The position numbers were made by a program, and so were the translations under genes. Below, one piece after another: positions 20,710 through 30,037 of a stretch of 64,000 bases of DNA (position 1 is its first letter; every line of letters starts with the position of its first letter). This stretch comes from Neostapfia colusana (lineage: Eukaryota > Streptophyta > Magnoliopsida > Poales > Poaceae): assembly GCA_030760725.1 (NCBI GenBank), contig JASWHV010000019.1, positions 33,297,944 to 33,361,943 of the forward strand. Direction: 5' to 3'. The notes under the pieces are model-generated. The model was not told the DNA's origin. It was given only the letters and a program-made list of their open reading frames with translations, and ran no database searches.

Positions 20710-22209
20710 TCACTCATCGCTGCCTCCTCCGTCAGTCTCAGTCTGATCTTCATCTTCAGCATCCACGGGAGCAGGATCTTCCTCTGAGTCCTCGGAGGCG
20801 GGCGGTGATCCAACGGGCTCAATCTCAAGCTTTGCACAGATAGACTTGATATTGGCATTGACGTACTGTTGATGTTTCTTCCTTGCAAGCTTTTCTTTGT
20901 GTTGCCTGTCTTCGATCTTACGGCAGCAGGCAAAGATGGAGGAGAGCATCTTGAGGATGCCGCTGGATGATTCTTGGGCAGGTGGAGATCCAGGAGGAGC
21001 AGCTGCAGATCTAGTGTCATCATGAGCTTGCTTTGATCTCCTCTTCACTGGTGGAGAGGACGGGGCAGTTGGAGCCGGAGGGAGAGTGTACTCGGTGGGT
21101 TTTTGCGGCTTCAACCCCGTATGCTTGACATCCTTGACAAACTCGAGTCCCGTCACTTTCTCAATCATGTACATGATATACGGTGCGTATTCACAGGACC
21201 TATTGGGGGTAATTGAGATGTTCACAATGTCGTTGTAAATATACTCAAAGACATTGAATGGTCTCCTTCTACTGATGACCTTCATGAGAGTCCTCAAGGT
21301 CCCTTGTATAGTTCCCGCATCTCCATCCTTCAGAGCTATAGTCTTTCTCAAGACTCTATTTAGGACCACAAAGAAGGGCTTTAGATATTTGATGGTGGGA
21401 GGAACATATGGCATCCTTGTGTCATAGAGAAATTCAAGTTCCTCCTTCTCCAGGGGTTTCAGATTATGAATGACCAGTTCATGATCCAAAGTGTGTTGGA
21501 GGTGAAGAATCCTAGCAAATTCATCATACGTGACACTATACCTTGAACCATGAGTCATCCAAGTAAGACTGTCTCCATCATCCCGAGCAAAATAGAGAGT
21601 GGAGTAAAACTGGGTAATTACTTCATTGTTCCAGTCATACTCAAAGGATAGCAGGTCCGTCAGACTGTGCCTCTCTAACGCCTCCACCATCTCACGAAAG
21701 GCAGGATACCTCTTCGACTTTAGATATTCAACATTTAGCCAGTGACTCTCTACTACAGGGTTCTTCATCTTCATGTACACATGCTCGTAGTAGTCTGCAT
21801 GGAAGTTGCTCCAGAACCTTGGATCAGAGCAGTGCTTAGGTCGGTCATACACTTGAATCTTCCTGAAATTATCAGCTAGCTCACTCCCTTTTCCAGTGAA
21901 ATCCTCACTTGAAGGCTGCCTGTTGCGGTGAATAGGGTTTTTCATCTTCAAGGGCCCAAGGGGACCACTAGCAAGTCCCTTCCCTTTATTGAGGATTCTT
22001 TTTGGCCCTGACGAGCCCTCAGCAGCATCTTTCCTTAGAGGCCTTTTGCCAATGACTTTCCTCTTCTTAGGTTGATTGTCGTCGGAGGGTGCAGAGTGGA
22101 CATTGACATCATGTCTCTTCTTCATAACTCTCTCCTTTGTCCTCCTCACTTTCTCGCATTGAACGTCTTCATCAATGTGAAAGGAGCTGTCATCTGAGCC
22201 TGAAGACAT
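20710..22209 (-). CDS. Third ORF of Sirevirus Y, in the position of the env-like gene
   Basis: This 499-codon ORF lies between pol and the 3' LTR. I start at the ATG at 22209, because the seven codons before it open with TTG. The N-terminus is acidic/Ser-rich, then strongly basic with PKKRKV (about residues 47-52), a good nuclear localisation signal. The centre (about 110-370) is a globular, aromatic-rich domain (for example YYEHVYMKMKNPVVESHW, FSFEYDWN-like blocks) resembling the plant-mobile or ATHILA ORF1-like proteins seen in plant elements. The C-terminus is Pro-rich with an acidic tail. No signal peptide or clear membrane segment is visible, so calling it an envelope protein would follow position only. 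It is fully open, which suggests recent selection or youth. Function unknown. Confidence 0.75.
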   Translation of the reverse strand: MSSGSDDSSFHIDEDVQCEKVRRTKERVMKKRHDVNVHSAPSDDNQPKKRKVIGKRPLRKDAAEGSSGPKRILNKGKGLASGPLGPLKMKNPIHRNRQPSSEDFTGKGSELADNFRKIQVYDRPKHCSDPRFWSNFHADYYEHVYMKMKNPVVESHWLNVEYLKSKRYPAFREMVEALERHSLTDLLSFEYDWNNEVITQFYSTLYFARDDGDSLTWMTHGSRYSVTYDEFARILHLQHTLDHELVIHNLKPLEKEELEFLYDTRMPYVPPTIKYLKPFFVVLNRVLRKTIALKDGDAGTIQGTLRTLMKVISRRRPFNVFEYIYNDIVNISITPNRSCEYAPYIMYMIEKVTGLEFVKDVKHTGLKPQKPTEYTLPPAPTAPSSPPVKRRSKQAHDDTRSAAAPPGSPPAQESSSGILKMLSSIFACCRKIEDRQHKEKLARKKHQQYVNANIKSICAKLEIEPVGSPPASEDSEEDPAPVDAEDEDQTETDGGGSDE

Positions 22210-23072
22210 GATGCCTGATAAGGAGTTCAAGGATTAGATGCAAATGGACTCATTATCGACTTCAAATGGGAACGTAGGGGTTCAACTGTCAGAGGCCGGA
22301 CTTGTCCGGTTTCAGAGTGCGGACTTGTCCGGTGGACCGGACTTGTCCGCCTCTGTGTGCCGGACTAGTCCGGCCTGGCATAAGAACCCTAATGTTTCAT
22401 TTGAATCAAATCTCCTATCTAAGGGCACAAGAGTAGGAACATGGTAGGAATACATCTATTGAGGCAATGTACATCCTTTTGAAATCAAAGAAAACTAGCT
22501 AGAACTAGAAAAGTTGAGATTTTGGTTTAAAGGGGGAAATTTACCAAGATTTGAAGATTCGCGTCGAAGAAGTGGAAATCAGTCCGGATGAGTCCGGAGG
22601 AGGGAGACCACTCGTCAAGGGGAGTCTTTTTCGCGGAGAAAAACTCAATTTTGAGGGTTCAACCAGAAAATCACTTTGGGGGCTAGGGTTTGGAAGAGGA
22701 GAGGAAGAGCAAGTCTAATGAGGGGTGAGGGAGAGATCTGGGCCGGCCAAGTGCTTCTATATGCGACTGACCGGACTAGTCCGGTGCCCCTGAATTAACC
22801 TAACTGTGGTCTGTCCGGACTAGTCCAGTCGACAACTGGACAAGTCCGGTTCCAGCAGAATTGATGCAGATAATAGAGTTTAGAGGTGATCCAAGGACAC
22901 TAATTTTGCAAATAGTCTTGGTGATTACGACCAGTAGGCAATCAGCCATCAAACAATGGTCATAATCATCAAGATTTCTTCATAAAAATAGTTTTCTGAG
23001 TAGAAAAGGAGAGGAGGAGCATTTTTAACAATACAGAGGAACATTTTAAGTTGCAACCAGGTATGCAATGTT
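22210..23072 (-). other. Sirevirus Y spacer between pol and third ORF, with palindromes
   Basis: There is no ORF of note. Four CCGGAC(T/A)NGTCCGG-like palindromes lie at 22297-22376, and more degenerate ones near 22575, 22768 and 22810-22855. So the LTR palindrome also occurs in the internal region. Confidence 0.7.
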
Positions 23073-26000
23073 TCAAGCCATATTTCGAGAGTCAAGAATG
23101 TTTAGCTCATTTCTTAGTTCACTGAACCTTTTCTCATCTAATGGTTTGGTAAAAATATCCGCAAGTTGTTTTTCAGTCCTAACATGTGAAATAGCAATGT
23201 CACCTTTTAATGAATGATCTCTAAGAAAGTGATGACGGATATCTATGTGTTTAGTTTTTGAGTGCTCTACAGGGTTGTGTGCAATCTTTATAGCACTTTC
23301 ATTATCGCATAGAAGCGGGATATGACTTAGATTGTAGCCGTAGTCCCTAAGAGTTTGTCGCATCCAAAGTAGTTGCGCACAGCAACTACCGGCTGCAACA
23401 TACTCCGCTTCCGCTGTGGAAAGAGCAATGGAGTTTTGCTTTTTAGATGACCAAGAAACTAGGGACCTACCAAGAAATTGACAAGTCCCTGACGTGCTCT
23501 TTCTATCGACTTTGCATCCTGCATAGTCAGCGTCGAAATACCCTATCAAGTTAAACTTGGATCCTTTGGGATACCAAAGTCCCAAGTTGGGTGTGTGCAC
23601 AAGGTACCTTAGGATTCTTTTTACAGCAATTAAGTGACACTCTTTAGGTGCGGCTTGAAACCTTGCACACATACAAACACTAAGCATAATATCTGGCCTA
23701 GATGCACATAAGTATAGTAAGGAGCCAATCATGGACCGATATACCTTTTGGTCCACATTTGGACCGTCTTCATTGAGGTCGAGATGTCCGTTGATGGCCA
23801 TGGGTGTCTTGATGGGCTTGGCTTTGTCCATATTGAATTTCTTGAGAATGTCTTGTGTATATTTAGTTTGGCTTATAAATGTACCTTCTCTCAGTTGCTT
23901 CACTTGAAATCCCAAGAAGAACTTCAATTCACCCATCATTGACATCTCGAACCTGTCTGTCATTATTTTGCTAAATTCTTCACAGAAGGACTTGTTAGTG
24001 GATCCAAAGATAATGTCATCAACATAAATTTGACATACGAATAAATGATCATCAAAATGTTTAGTAAAGAGTGTATAGTCAGCTTTACCAATTTTGAATC
24101 CATTTTGAATCAGAAAATCTCTAAGGCACTCATACCAGGCTCGAGGAGCCTGTTTGAGGCCATAGAGAGCCTTACGCAGTTTATAGACATGGTTGGGATA
24201 CTCTTGATCTTCGAACCCCGGTGGCTGCTCCACATAGACTTCCTCCTTTATCGGACCATTGACAAAGGCACTCTTGACGTCCATTTGATACAACTTAAAA
24301 TTAAGGTGAGTAGCATATGCCAATAAAATGTGAATGGACTCAAGTCTAGCTACAGGAGCAAAGGTTTCATCGAAATCCAAACCTTCCACTTGAGAATAAC
24401 CTTTGGCCACCAACCTCGCTTTATTTCTTGTCACTACTCCATGTTCATCTTGCTTGTTCCGAAAGACCCATTTGGTTCCAACGATGTTCGCCCTTGGTCT
24501 TTCCACCAGCTCCCACACTTTATTTCTTTTGAAGTTGTTCAGCTCCTCTTGCATTGCAATCACCCAGTCTGGATCCCTTAATGCTTCTTCTACCCTGTAT
24601 GGCTCCAGAAAAGACACAAACGAATAGTGTTCACAGAAATTTGCAATTTGAGATCTAGTAGTTACTCCCTTAGCAATATCTCCAATGATATTGTTGACAG
24701 GATGGTCTCTTTGCACACACTGATGTACTCTTGGATGTGGAATTTGTATAGTTGCTTGTTCTTCATTGTCTTCATGTGTCATGTCTCCCCCTAGATCATT
24801 GCTTCCATGATCATCTTGATCTTCTTGACCTTCCTCAACCTGATCTTGTGTAGGAGCTCCCCCTTGATCATTGCTTCCTTGTTGAAGTTCGTCTTGTGTT
24901 TCCTCTCGTGGTAGGATATCACCAAGTGCCATTTTCTTCAGCGCTTCACATGGAGCTTCCTTCTTATCTAGCATAGACTTATCGACTTGCTCCACTTGTG
25001 AGCCGTTAGTTTCATCGAACACTATGTCACGCGCTACTTCAACAAGGCCGGACACCTTGTTGAAGACATGATAGGCGTAGGCATTCGATTCATATCCGAG
25101 CAAGAATCCTTCATCGGACTTCGAAGCAAACTTCGAGGCCCTTGGTTTCTTGTTCAGAATAAAACATTTGCAACCAAAAACTTTGAAATAGGAAATGTTA
25201 GGCTTTTTACCCGTGAGAAGCTCATATGGAGTTTTCTTCAGTAGTCGATGAAGGTACAACCGATTTGTGGCATGACAAGCGGTGTTCACCGCTTCTGCCC
25301 AAAATCGGTCTAACGTCTTGTATTCATCCAAAATTGTTCTCGCCATTTCGATCAATGTTCTGTTCTTTCTTTCGGCCACCCCGTTCTGTTGAGGAGAGTA
25401 GGGTGCCGAGAATTCATGCTTTATACCTTCTTCATTGAGATATTCTTCAACTTGGGTGTTCTTGAATTCTGTCCCATTGTCACTTCTGATATTCTTTACG
25501 GTTAACGAGAATTCATTTTGAGCTCTTTTCAAGAACTTCTTGAGGATTCCCTGAGTTTCGGATTTATCATATAAGAAAAATACCCAGGTAAATCTTGAAA
25601 AATCATCAACAATTACTAAACCATATTTGTTACCGCCGATGCTGATGTACGCAATTGGACCAAAGAGATCCATGTGGAGAAGTTCCAGCGGTCTAGCGGT
25701 GGTCATCACATTCTTGGCGGGGTGTGGTGCTCCAACTGGTTTTCCTGCTTGACAAGCGTTGCACGGCCTGTCTTTTTCAAAAACCACATCCTTAAGACCA
25801 CGGATGTGACCACCTTTTAGAAGTTTCTGCAGATTTCTCATTCCAACATGGGCTAGCCGTCTATGCCACAGCCATCCCATGTTGGTCTTTGCAACCAAGC
25901 AAGTGTTGAGTTCGGCTTTATCTTTGTTGAAGTCAACAAGATAAAGCTTTCCCTTCAACAATCCCTTGAATGCAATCGAGTCATCGCTTCTTCTAAAGAC

Positions 26001-26297
26001 GGTCACACCCTCATTAGTGGATAAACAGTTGTAACCTTTGTCGCATAGTTGAGATATTGATAAAAGATTATAATCTAGAGAGTCTACGTGTAAAACATTA
26101 GATAAGGTGTGTTGAGAGGATATTTCAATGTTACCACTACCAAGGACCTTTCCTTGGCTGTTGTCTCCAAAGTATATATCTTCACTTGGATCCTTGTTGC
26201 ACTCGTATTCCACAAACATACCTCTCTCTCCGGTCATATGATTTGTGCATCCGCTATCTAGCACCCACTTAGATCCGCCGGAGGAGTAAGCCTGCAA
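23073..26297 (-). CDS. pol: Sirevirus Y pol: protease, integrase, RT, RNase H
   Basis: An intact frame of 1074 codons for a Ty1-type Pol in the order PR-IN-RT-RH. Visible motifs are: protease WVLDSGC (D14); integrase zinc motif H145, H150, C179, C182; integrase catalytic D210, D273 and E309 (NGVAERKNRT); RT block VGTKWVFRNK near 608; RT catalytic YVDD at 758-761; RNase H block with IALSTAEAEY and KHIDIRHHF near the end. All catalytic residues I can place are present. The first codon is TTG, so there is no own start. It lies one base out of register with the preceding gag frame, as in element O, so expression by +1 frameshift or splicing is possible. Confidence 0.95.
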   Translation of the reverse strand: MQAYSSGGSKWVLDSGCTNHMTGERGMFVEYECNKDPSEDIYFGDNSQGKVLGSGNIEISSQHTLSNVLHVDSLDYNLLSISQLCDKGYNCLSTNEGVTVFRRSDDSIAFKGLLKGKLYLVDFNKDKAELNTCLVAKTNMGWLWHRRLAHVGMRNLQKLLKGGHIRGLKDVVFEKDRPCNACQAGKPVGAPHPAKNVMTTARPLELLHMDLFGPIAYISIGGNKYGLVIVDDFSRFTWVFFLYDKSETQGILKKFLKRAQNEFSLTVKNIRSDNGTEFKNTQVEEYLNEEGIKHEFSAPYSPQQNGVAERKNRTLIEMARTILDEYKTLDRFWAEAVNTACHATNRLYLHRLLKKTPYELLTGKKPNISYFKVFGCKCFILNKKPRASKFASKSDEGFLLGYESNAYAYHVFNKVSGLVEVARDIVFDETNGSQVEQVDKSMLDKKEAPCEALKKMALGDILPREETQDELQQGSNDQGGAPTQDQVEEGQEDQDDHGSNDLGGDMTHEDNEEQATIQIPHPRVHQCVQRDHPVNNIIGDIAKGVTTRSQIANFCEHYSFVSFLEPYRVEEALRDPDWVIAMQEELNNFKRNKVWELVERPRANIVGTKWVFRNKQDEHGVVTRNKARLVAKGYSQVEGLDFDETFAPVARLESIHILLAYATHLNFKLYQMDVKSAFVNGPIKEEVYVEQPPGFEDQEYPNHVYKLRKALYGLKQAPRAWYECLRDFLIQNGFKIGKADYTLFTKHFDDHLFVCQIYVDDIIFGSTNKSFCEEFSKIMTDRFEMSMMGELKFFLGFQVKQLREGTFISQTKYTQDILKKFNMDKAKPIKTPMAINGHLDLNEDGPNVDQKVYRSMIGSLLYLCASRPDIMLSVCMCARFQAAPKECHLIAVKRILRYLVHTPNLGLWYPKGSKFNLIGYFDADYAGCKVDRKSTSGTCQFLGRSLVSWSSKKQNSIALSTAEAEYVAAGSCCAQLLWMRQTLRDYGYNLSHIPLLCDNESAIKIAHNPVEHSKTKHIDIRHHFLRDHSLKGDIAISHVRTEKQLADIFTKPLDEKRFSELRNELNILDSRNMA

Positions 26298-26304
26298 AAT
26301 AGAA

Positions 26305-28398
26305 TTATTTCTGGGTTTTAGGTACCCAAGCTTGCTTGGGTCCTCTCAGGTTAGTCACAAGAGTATTGGGCACCCACACACAAGTTTTCAAGTTCTTGTG
26401 GCGTGGCCCTGTATATTTAACAATGACTTTTCCATACTTGTTTTTCATGAGAACATAAGAAGCATCAAATGTATGGAACAGTGTTTGTAGCTCAGATTCA
26501 TGGGATTTTTCTTTAACAAAAATGATCCTATTCTTAGCATGATTAGAAGTGGACATGTGTTTGTTCCTGTCAAAGCCAAGACCATCTTTGACATTGGGAG
26601 GTCTAGTGATCATATATGCACTTCGTGCATATTTGATCTTCTCCTTATCAAAGATGCCGTTTTGAGAAGAATGCATGTCATGTGGGGTTGAAGCATTAGA
26701 AATTACATTCTTCTTACTAGAGCAAGTGCAGGTTCTTATTGTTGTCGAGCTCATGTCTTTGGAGGAAGAGCTCTTGGAGGAAGAGGAGTCACTTTGTTTG
26801 AGCGACTCAACTTGCACCTCAAGGATTTTGTTAACTTTTGACAAGTTAGCAAGTTCTTCCTTGATTGCAATGTGCGAGTCCTCTAACTTTGAGTAAATTT
26901 CCTTACTCAAGGCTAGCTCTAACTCAAGTGACTCATTCTTCTCTCTCTCAAGCTCAAGAAGCTTTTCAACTTCTTGATATCTCTTCATCTCACGGATGAG
27001 CATATCTTCTTGTCGGTTGACAAGTTCCTCCTTTTCAATGATTTCGTTTGACAACATTTCCATTTTCTTTAAAGCAATTTTACTTAGCCCTCTAAACAAT
27101 TCTTCATTGTCACTAGAGCTATCAAAGTCATCAATGGAGGAATTTAGCACAGGAGGAGTAAGTCAAACCTTTTTCTTGCCTTCCTTAGCCATAAGACAAG
27201 TGTGGTTGTTCATGTCCCGTCCTCCCATGTTCGGAAAGAGTGTGGCTCTCATAGTTGGTTTCTTGACTGCGAAAGTGGCCATCTCTTCTTCTTCATCGGA
27301 GGAGGACTCGTCGTTTGAGTCCCACTCCTTCCCAATGTGAGCTTGATGGGCTTGTCTTCTTTTTCTGAAATTTTTCTTTTCTTGAGATCTTGTTTCCTTC
27401 TTCTTTTTGTTTTCTTCATAAGTACAGTCCACCATGAAGTGACCATACTCTCCGCAGTTGTAGCAAGTGCGTCGAGCCTTGGATTTTCCTTTATCCTTGC
27501 TTTTGCCTTCATGTGAATTGTTGTCGTGTCTTCTCTTCATCATGCGTTTGAACTTTTTGATGAATAGTACCATTTCTTCGTCATCAAGATCGGTGCTCTC
27601 GTCGCTTGTATCACCATCGTCTTGGTCTTCACGAGTTTCTTTGAGTTTGGATCTGCACGTTGCTTTGAGAGCAACTTCTTTCTTTTTAGAAGAGGTGAGC
27701 TCGGCTAAGTCTTTGACGTATTGAGCCTCTTTCTCCATCATTTCATGATTTATGATCTTTCCCAATAACTCATCGGGAGTCATTTTGTGAAACCCGGGGC
27801 TTTCTCTAATCATTGAGCAAAGTGTGACGTTTCTTAGCATGAAGGCTCTTATCATCCTTTTGACCACCTCGTGATCAGTCCATTTCTTACTTCCATAGGC
27901 ACGAATTTTGTTGATGAGTGCCTTCATCCGATTGTACATGTCTTGAGGTGATTCGCCTTCTTCAATAGCAAATCTCCCCAACTCTCCTTCTAGCATCTCA
28001 ATTTTGGCTTCACGTACAGACCTATTTCCTTCATGAGCTGTCTTGAGGGTATCCCAGATTTCTTTTGCACTTTCTAACCCATCGATCTTGGTGAATTCCT
28101 CTCTGCTTAGTGATGATGTGATCACGGCGACGGCTTGTGCGTTTCTGTGAATCTCTTGTTCTTGTTCTGGAGTGAGTTCATCATCCGTGTCTGGAATATC
28201 AATGCTAGTGCAAACAATGTGCCACAGACTAGGGTTCAGGGATATCAGATGCATCTTCATGTTGTACTTCCACATGGTGTAGTCACTTCCGTCAAACTGT
28301 GGGGGCCTTCCCATAGGAATAGAGAGATAATGATTATTTGAATTGAGACGGTTGTAGTTGTAAGGATATTGGGAGTAGTCGTGATGACCACTCCCCAT
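26305..28398 (-). CDS. gag: Sirevirus Y gag (with one internal TGA)
   Basis: The ATG at 28398 begins MGSGHHDYSQYPYN. The UBN2/gag domain covers about residues 30-240 (PPQFDGSDYTMWKYNMKMHL), followed by a basic/acidic stretch and a CCHC knuckle CYNCGEYGHFMVDC (C312, C315, H320, C325). A TGA at 27163-27165 interrupts the frame after KEGKKKV, where element O has an Arg codon. Beyond it the same frame stays open as a long coiled-coil (about 26800-27100, ELANLSKVNKILEVQVESLK) and ends VWVPNTLVTNLRGPKQ. The coiled-coil part probably helps particle assembly. It is one nonsense mutation from an open gag, so this copy likely makes truncated Gag. Confidence 0.88.
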
Positions 28399-28574
28399 CG
28401 TCTTTTCTTCCTCTTTTCCCTTTTGTGCATTAACTTCTTTCTCAGTAATGTCTTTAGCTGTCTCACTTCATCATCGTCATGTGGATTTTCTTTCAGCACA
28501 TCGAAGGCTTTGGCTTCTTGCTCCTCATCGTTGTTGTTCATCTTCGGGATATCGTTGTTCTTCTCAGAGGCCAT
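28257..28574 (-). CDS. Small basic/acidic ORF overlapping the start of Sirevirus Y gag
   Basis: The ATG at 28574 lies 38 bp after the PBS and reads MASEKNNDIPKMNNND, then an acidic stretch and a KRKKRRW basic patch. It overlaps the first 140 bp of gag in another frame. Element O has the matching ORF (38187 down to 37867, MTTDKNNEILEV...) at the same frame offset from gag, so this is either a true small leader ORF or an ancestral frameshift at the gag N-terminus. Function unknown. Confidence 0.45.
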   Translation of the reverse strand: MASEKNNDIPKMNNNDEEQEAKAFDVLKENPHDDDEVRQLKTLLRKKLMHKREKRKKRRWGVVITTTPNILTTTTVSIQIIIISLFLWEGPHSLTEVTTPCGSTT

Positions 28575-28612
28575 TGATCTCTCCAAGATGTGAGTCTCGT
28601 TGGTGGAGAACT

Positions 28613-28628
28613 TGGCTCTGATACCAAT
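28613..28628 (-). other. Primer-binding site of Sirevirus Y
   Basis: The minus strand reads ATTGGTATCAGAGCCA directly after the 5' LTR. It is complementary to the 3' end of plant initiator methionine tRNA, the usual primer for these elements. Confidence 0.92.
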
Positions 28629-30037
28629 TGAATGTGGCCTAGAGGGGGGTGAATAGGCCTTTAAAGAATTCCTGCACACTTAATAAAGTTATCAGAAACT
28701 TGACTGACCGGACTAGTCCGGTTGTGTGGGCGGACTAGTCCGGTGTGCTGAATTATTTGAGTTAATTAAGTGTGTCTCACAAATTTAATCTTTTAGCAGC
28801 GAATGAGAACAACAGTTTTTATAAATTAAATTTATTGTATGGATGCACGTGCAAACTTGTAAGGAACTCAAACGATGACTAGCAAACTAGTGATCTAATG
28901 TGTCAAAATGTAAAACAAATGAGAGACAATAGACACGAATTTTTACCGAGGTTCGATCTCACCAAGAGATCTATGTCCTCGTTGAGGAAGCTCACACAGA
29001 GCCGGGTTCCCAACCCTTTCCCTCTTCAAGTCACCACAAAGGCCGACTTGACTCCACTATCACGGGTAATCACCGAGTTTGTGGGGCAACCTCACACGTT
29101 GAGGCTCCCACAAGAATTACAAAGAAGGTGATCAAATACACTCAAAAAGATTACAATGCAGAATATGAGTGTAGAGAAATCAAACCCCAAGAGCTCACAA
29201 CGAAAGAACGACGATCTCTCAATCCCAAATCCAAGTATTAGATTAATCTTGGCCTTTTGCACCTTAGATGTATGGGGAGATGTGTTTTTGGGCTCTTGGG
29301 TCAGGTGGCGGCGCTAGGGTTCAAGTTTTTGACAATATGTGTCGTGTCCTTCTAGGGAAAAGATGAAGGACCTCTTTTTATAGGATTTCCCAAAAAGTTA
29401 CCGTTGTTAAACCTACTACCGGACTAGTCCGGTATATGTTCGGACTTGTCCGATCTACTTCCAGTGGGTTAACCGGACTAGTCCGGTCCACAAACCGGAC
29501 TTGTCCGGTGCTATGTGAAATGGGGTTTCAGAAACTTCAGCGGACTAGTCCTATCGCTTGGATGGACTAGTCCGCAGTCCTCTAAAGAGGACAACAGAGA
29601 CATGACCGGACTAGTCCGGTCTAAAACCGGACTTATCCGGTTGCATTCCAGTGAGCTGACCGGACTAGTCCGGTTCACAAGGCGGACTAGTCCGGTGCAC
29701 TATGTTTGCGTCTTCCAGAAAGTTAAATGGACTAGTCCGGTCCATGAACGGACTAGTCCGGTTTTTAGTGGATTTTAGTTGATTTTTAAACCCCTTACCC
29801 TTATTCAAAGTCATGAGCTCTTGGGATGTGTCTCTCACACACACCCTATACATTTTCATCTACTTTGTTCTTCCAAATTCCACTAAAGTCTTTCTTTTCG
29901 GGCACCACTCTATTTTTCATCTTTTTGTGCGCACCTAGCTAGTTCACTTAGTTTGTCCTGCAATCATTTTGTTAGGATCTCATATGCTTGTCATCAATTA
30001 GCCAAAACCCACAACGGATTTCCTAGATGCACTTTCA
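28629..30037 (-). repeat. 5' LTR of Sirevirus Y
   Basis: 1409 bp, TGAAAGTGCATC... to ...GGCCACATTCA in element orientation. The TATA box is at 29375-29382 on the minus strand. The palindrome cluster at 29413-29763 has at least 13 units, more than the 3' LTR. Confidence 0.95.
29375..29382 (-). promoter_or_regulatory. TATA box in Sirevirus Y 5' LTR
   Basis: TATAAAAA on the minus strand, preceded in element orientation by the palindrome cluster, which is therefore in U3. Confidence 0.65.

Larger units (their letters stand above)
18949..30037 (-). mobile_element. Sirevirus Y: complete Ty1-type LTR retrotransposon, 11.1 kb
   Basis: Both LTRs, the PBS, gag, pol, a third ORF and polypurine tracts are present. 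It is flanked by a perfect 5-bp target duplication GGAGC (18944-18948 and 30038-30042). Removing it rejoins the older element O in frame (DETNGS then QVEQVDK). It is assigned to Sireviruses on the large gag, the coding region after pol, more than one polypurine tract and the clustered palindromes, features reported for that group. LTRs are nearly identical apart from two 22-bp losses and scattered substitutions, so the insertion is fairly recent. Confidence 0.95.

Noticed and set aside
20710..22209. Calling the Sirevirus third ORF an envelope gene
   Set aside because: Only the position supports it; no signal peptide, transmembrane segment or cleavage site is visible and a nuclear signal is present.
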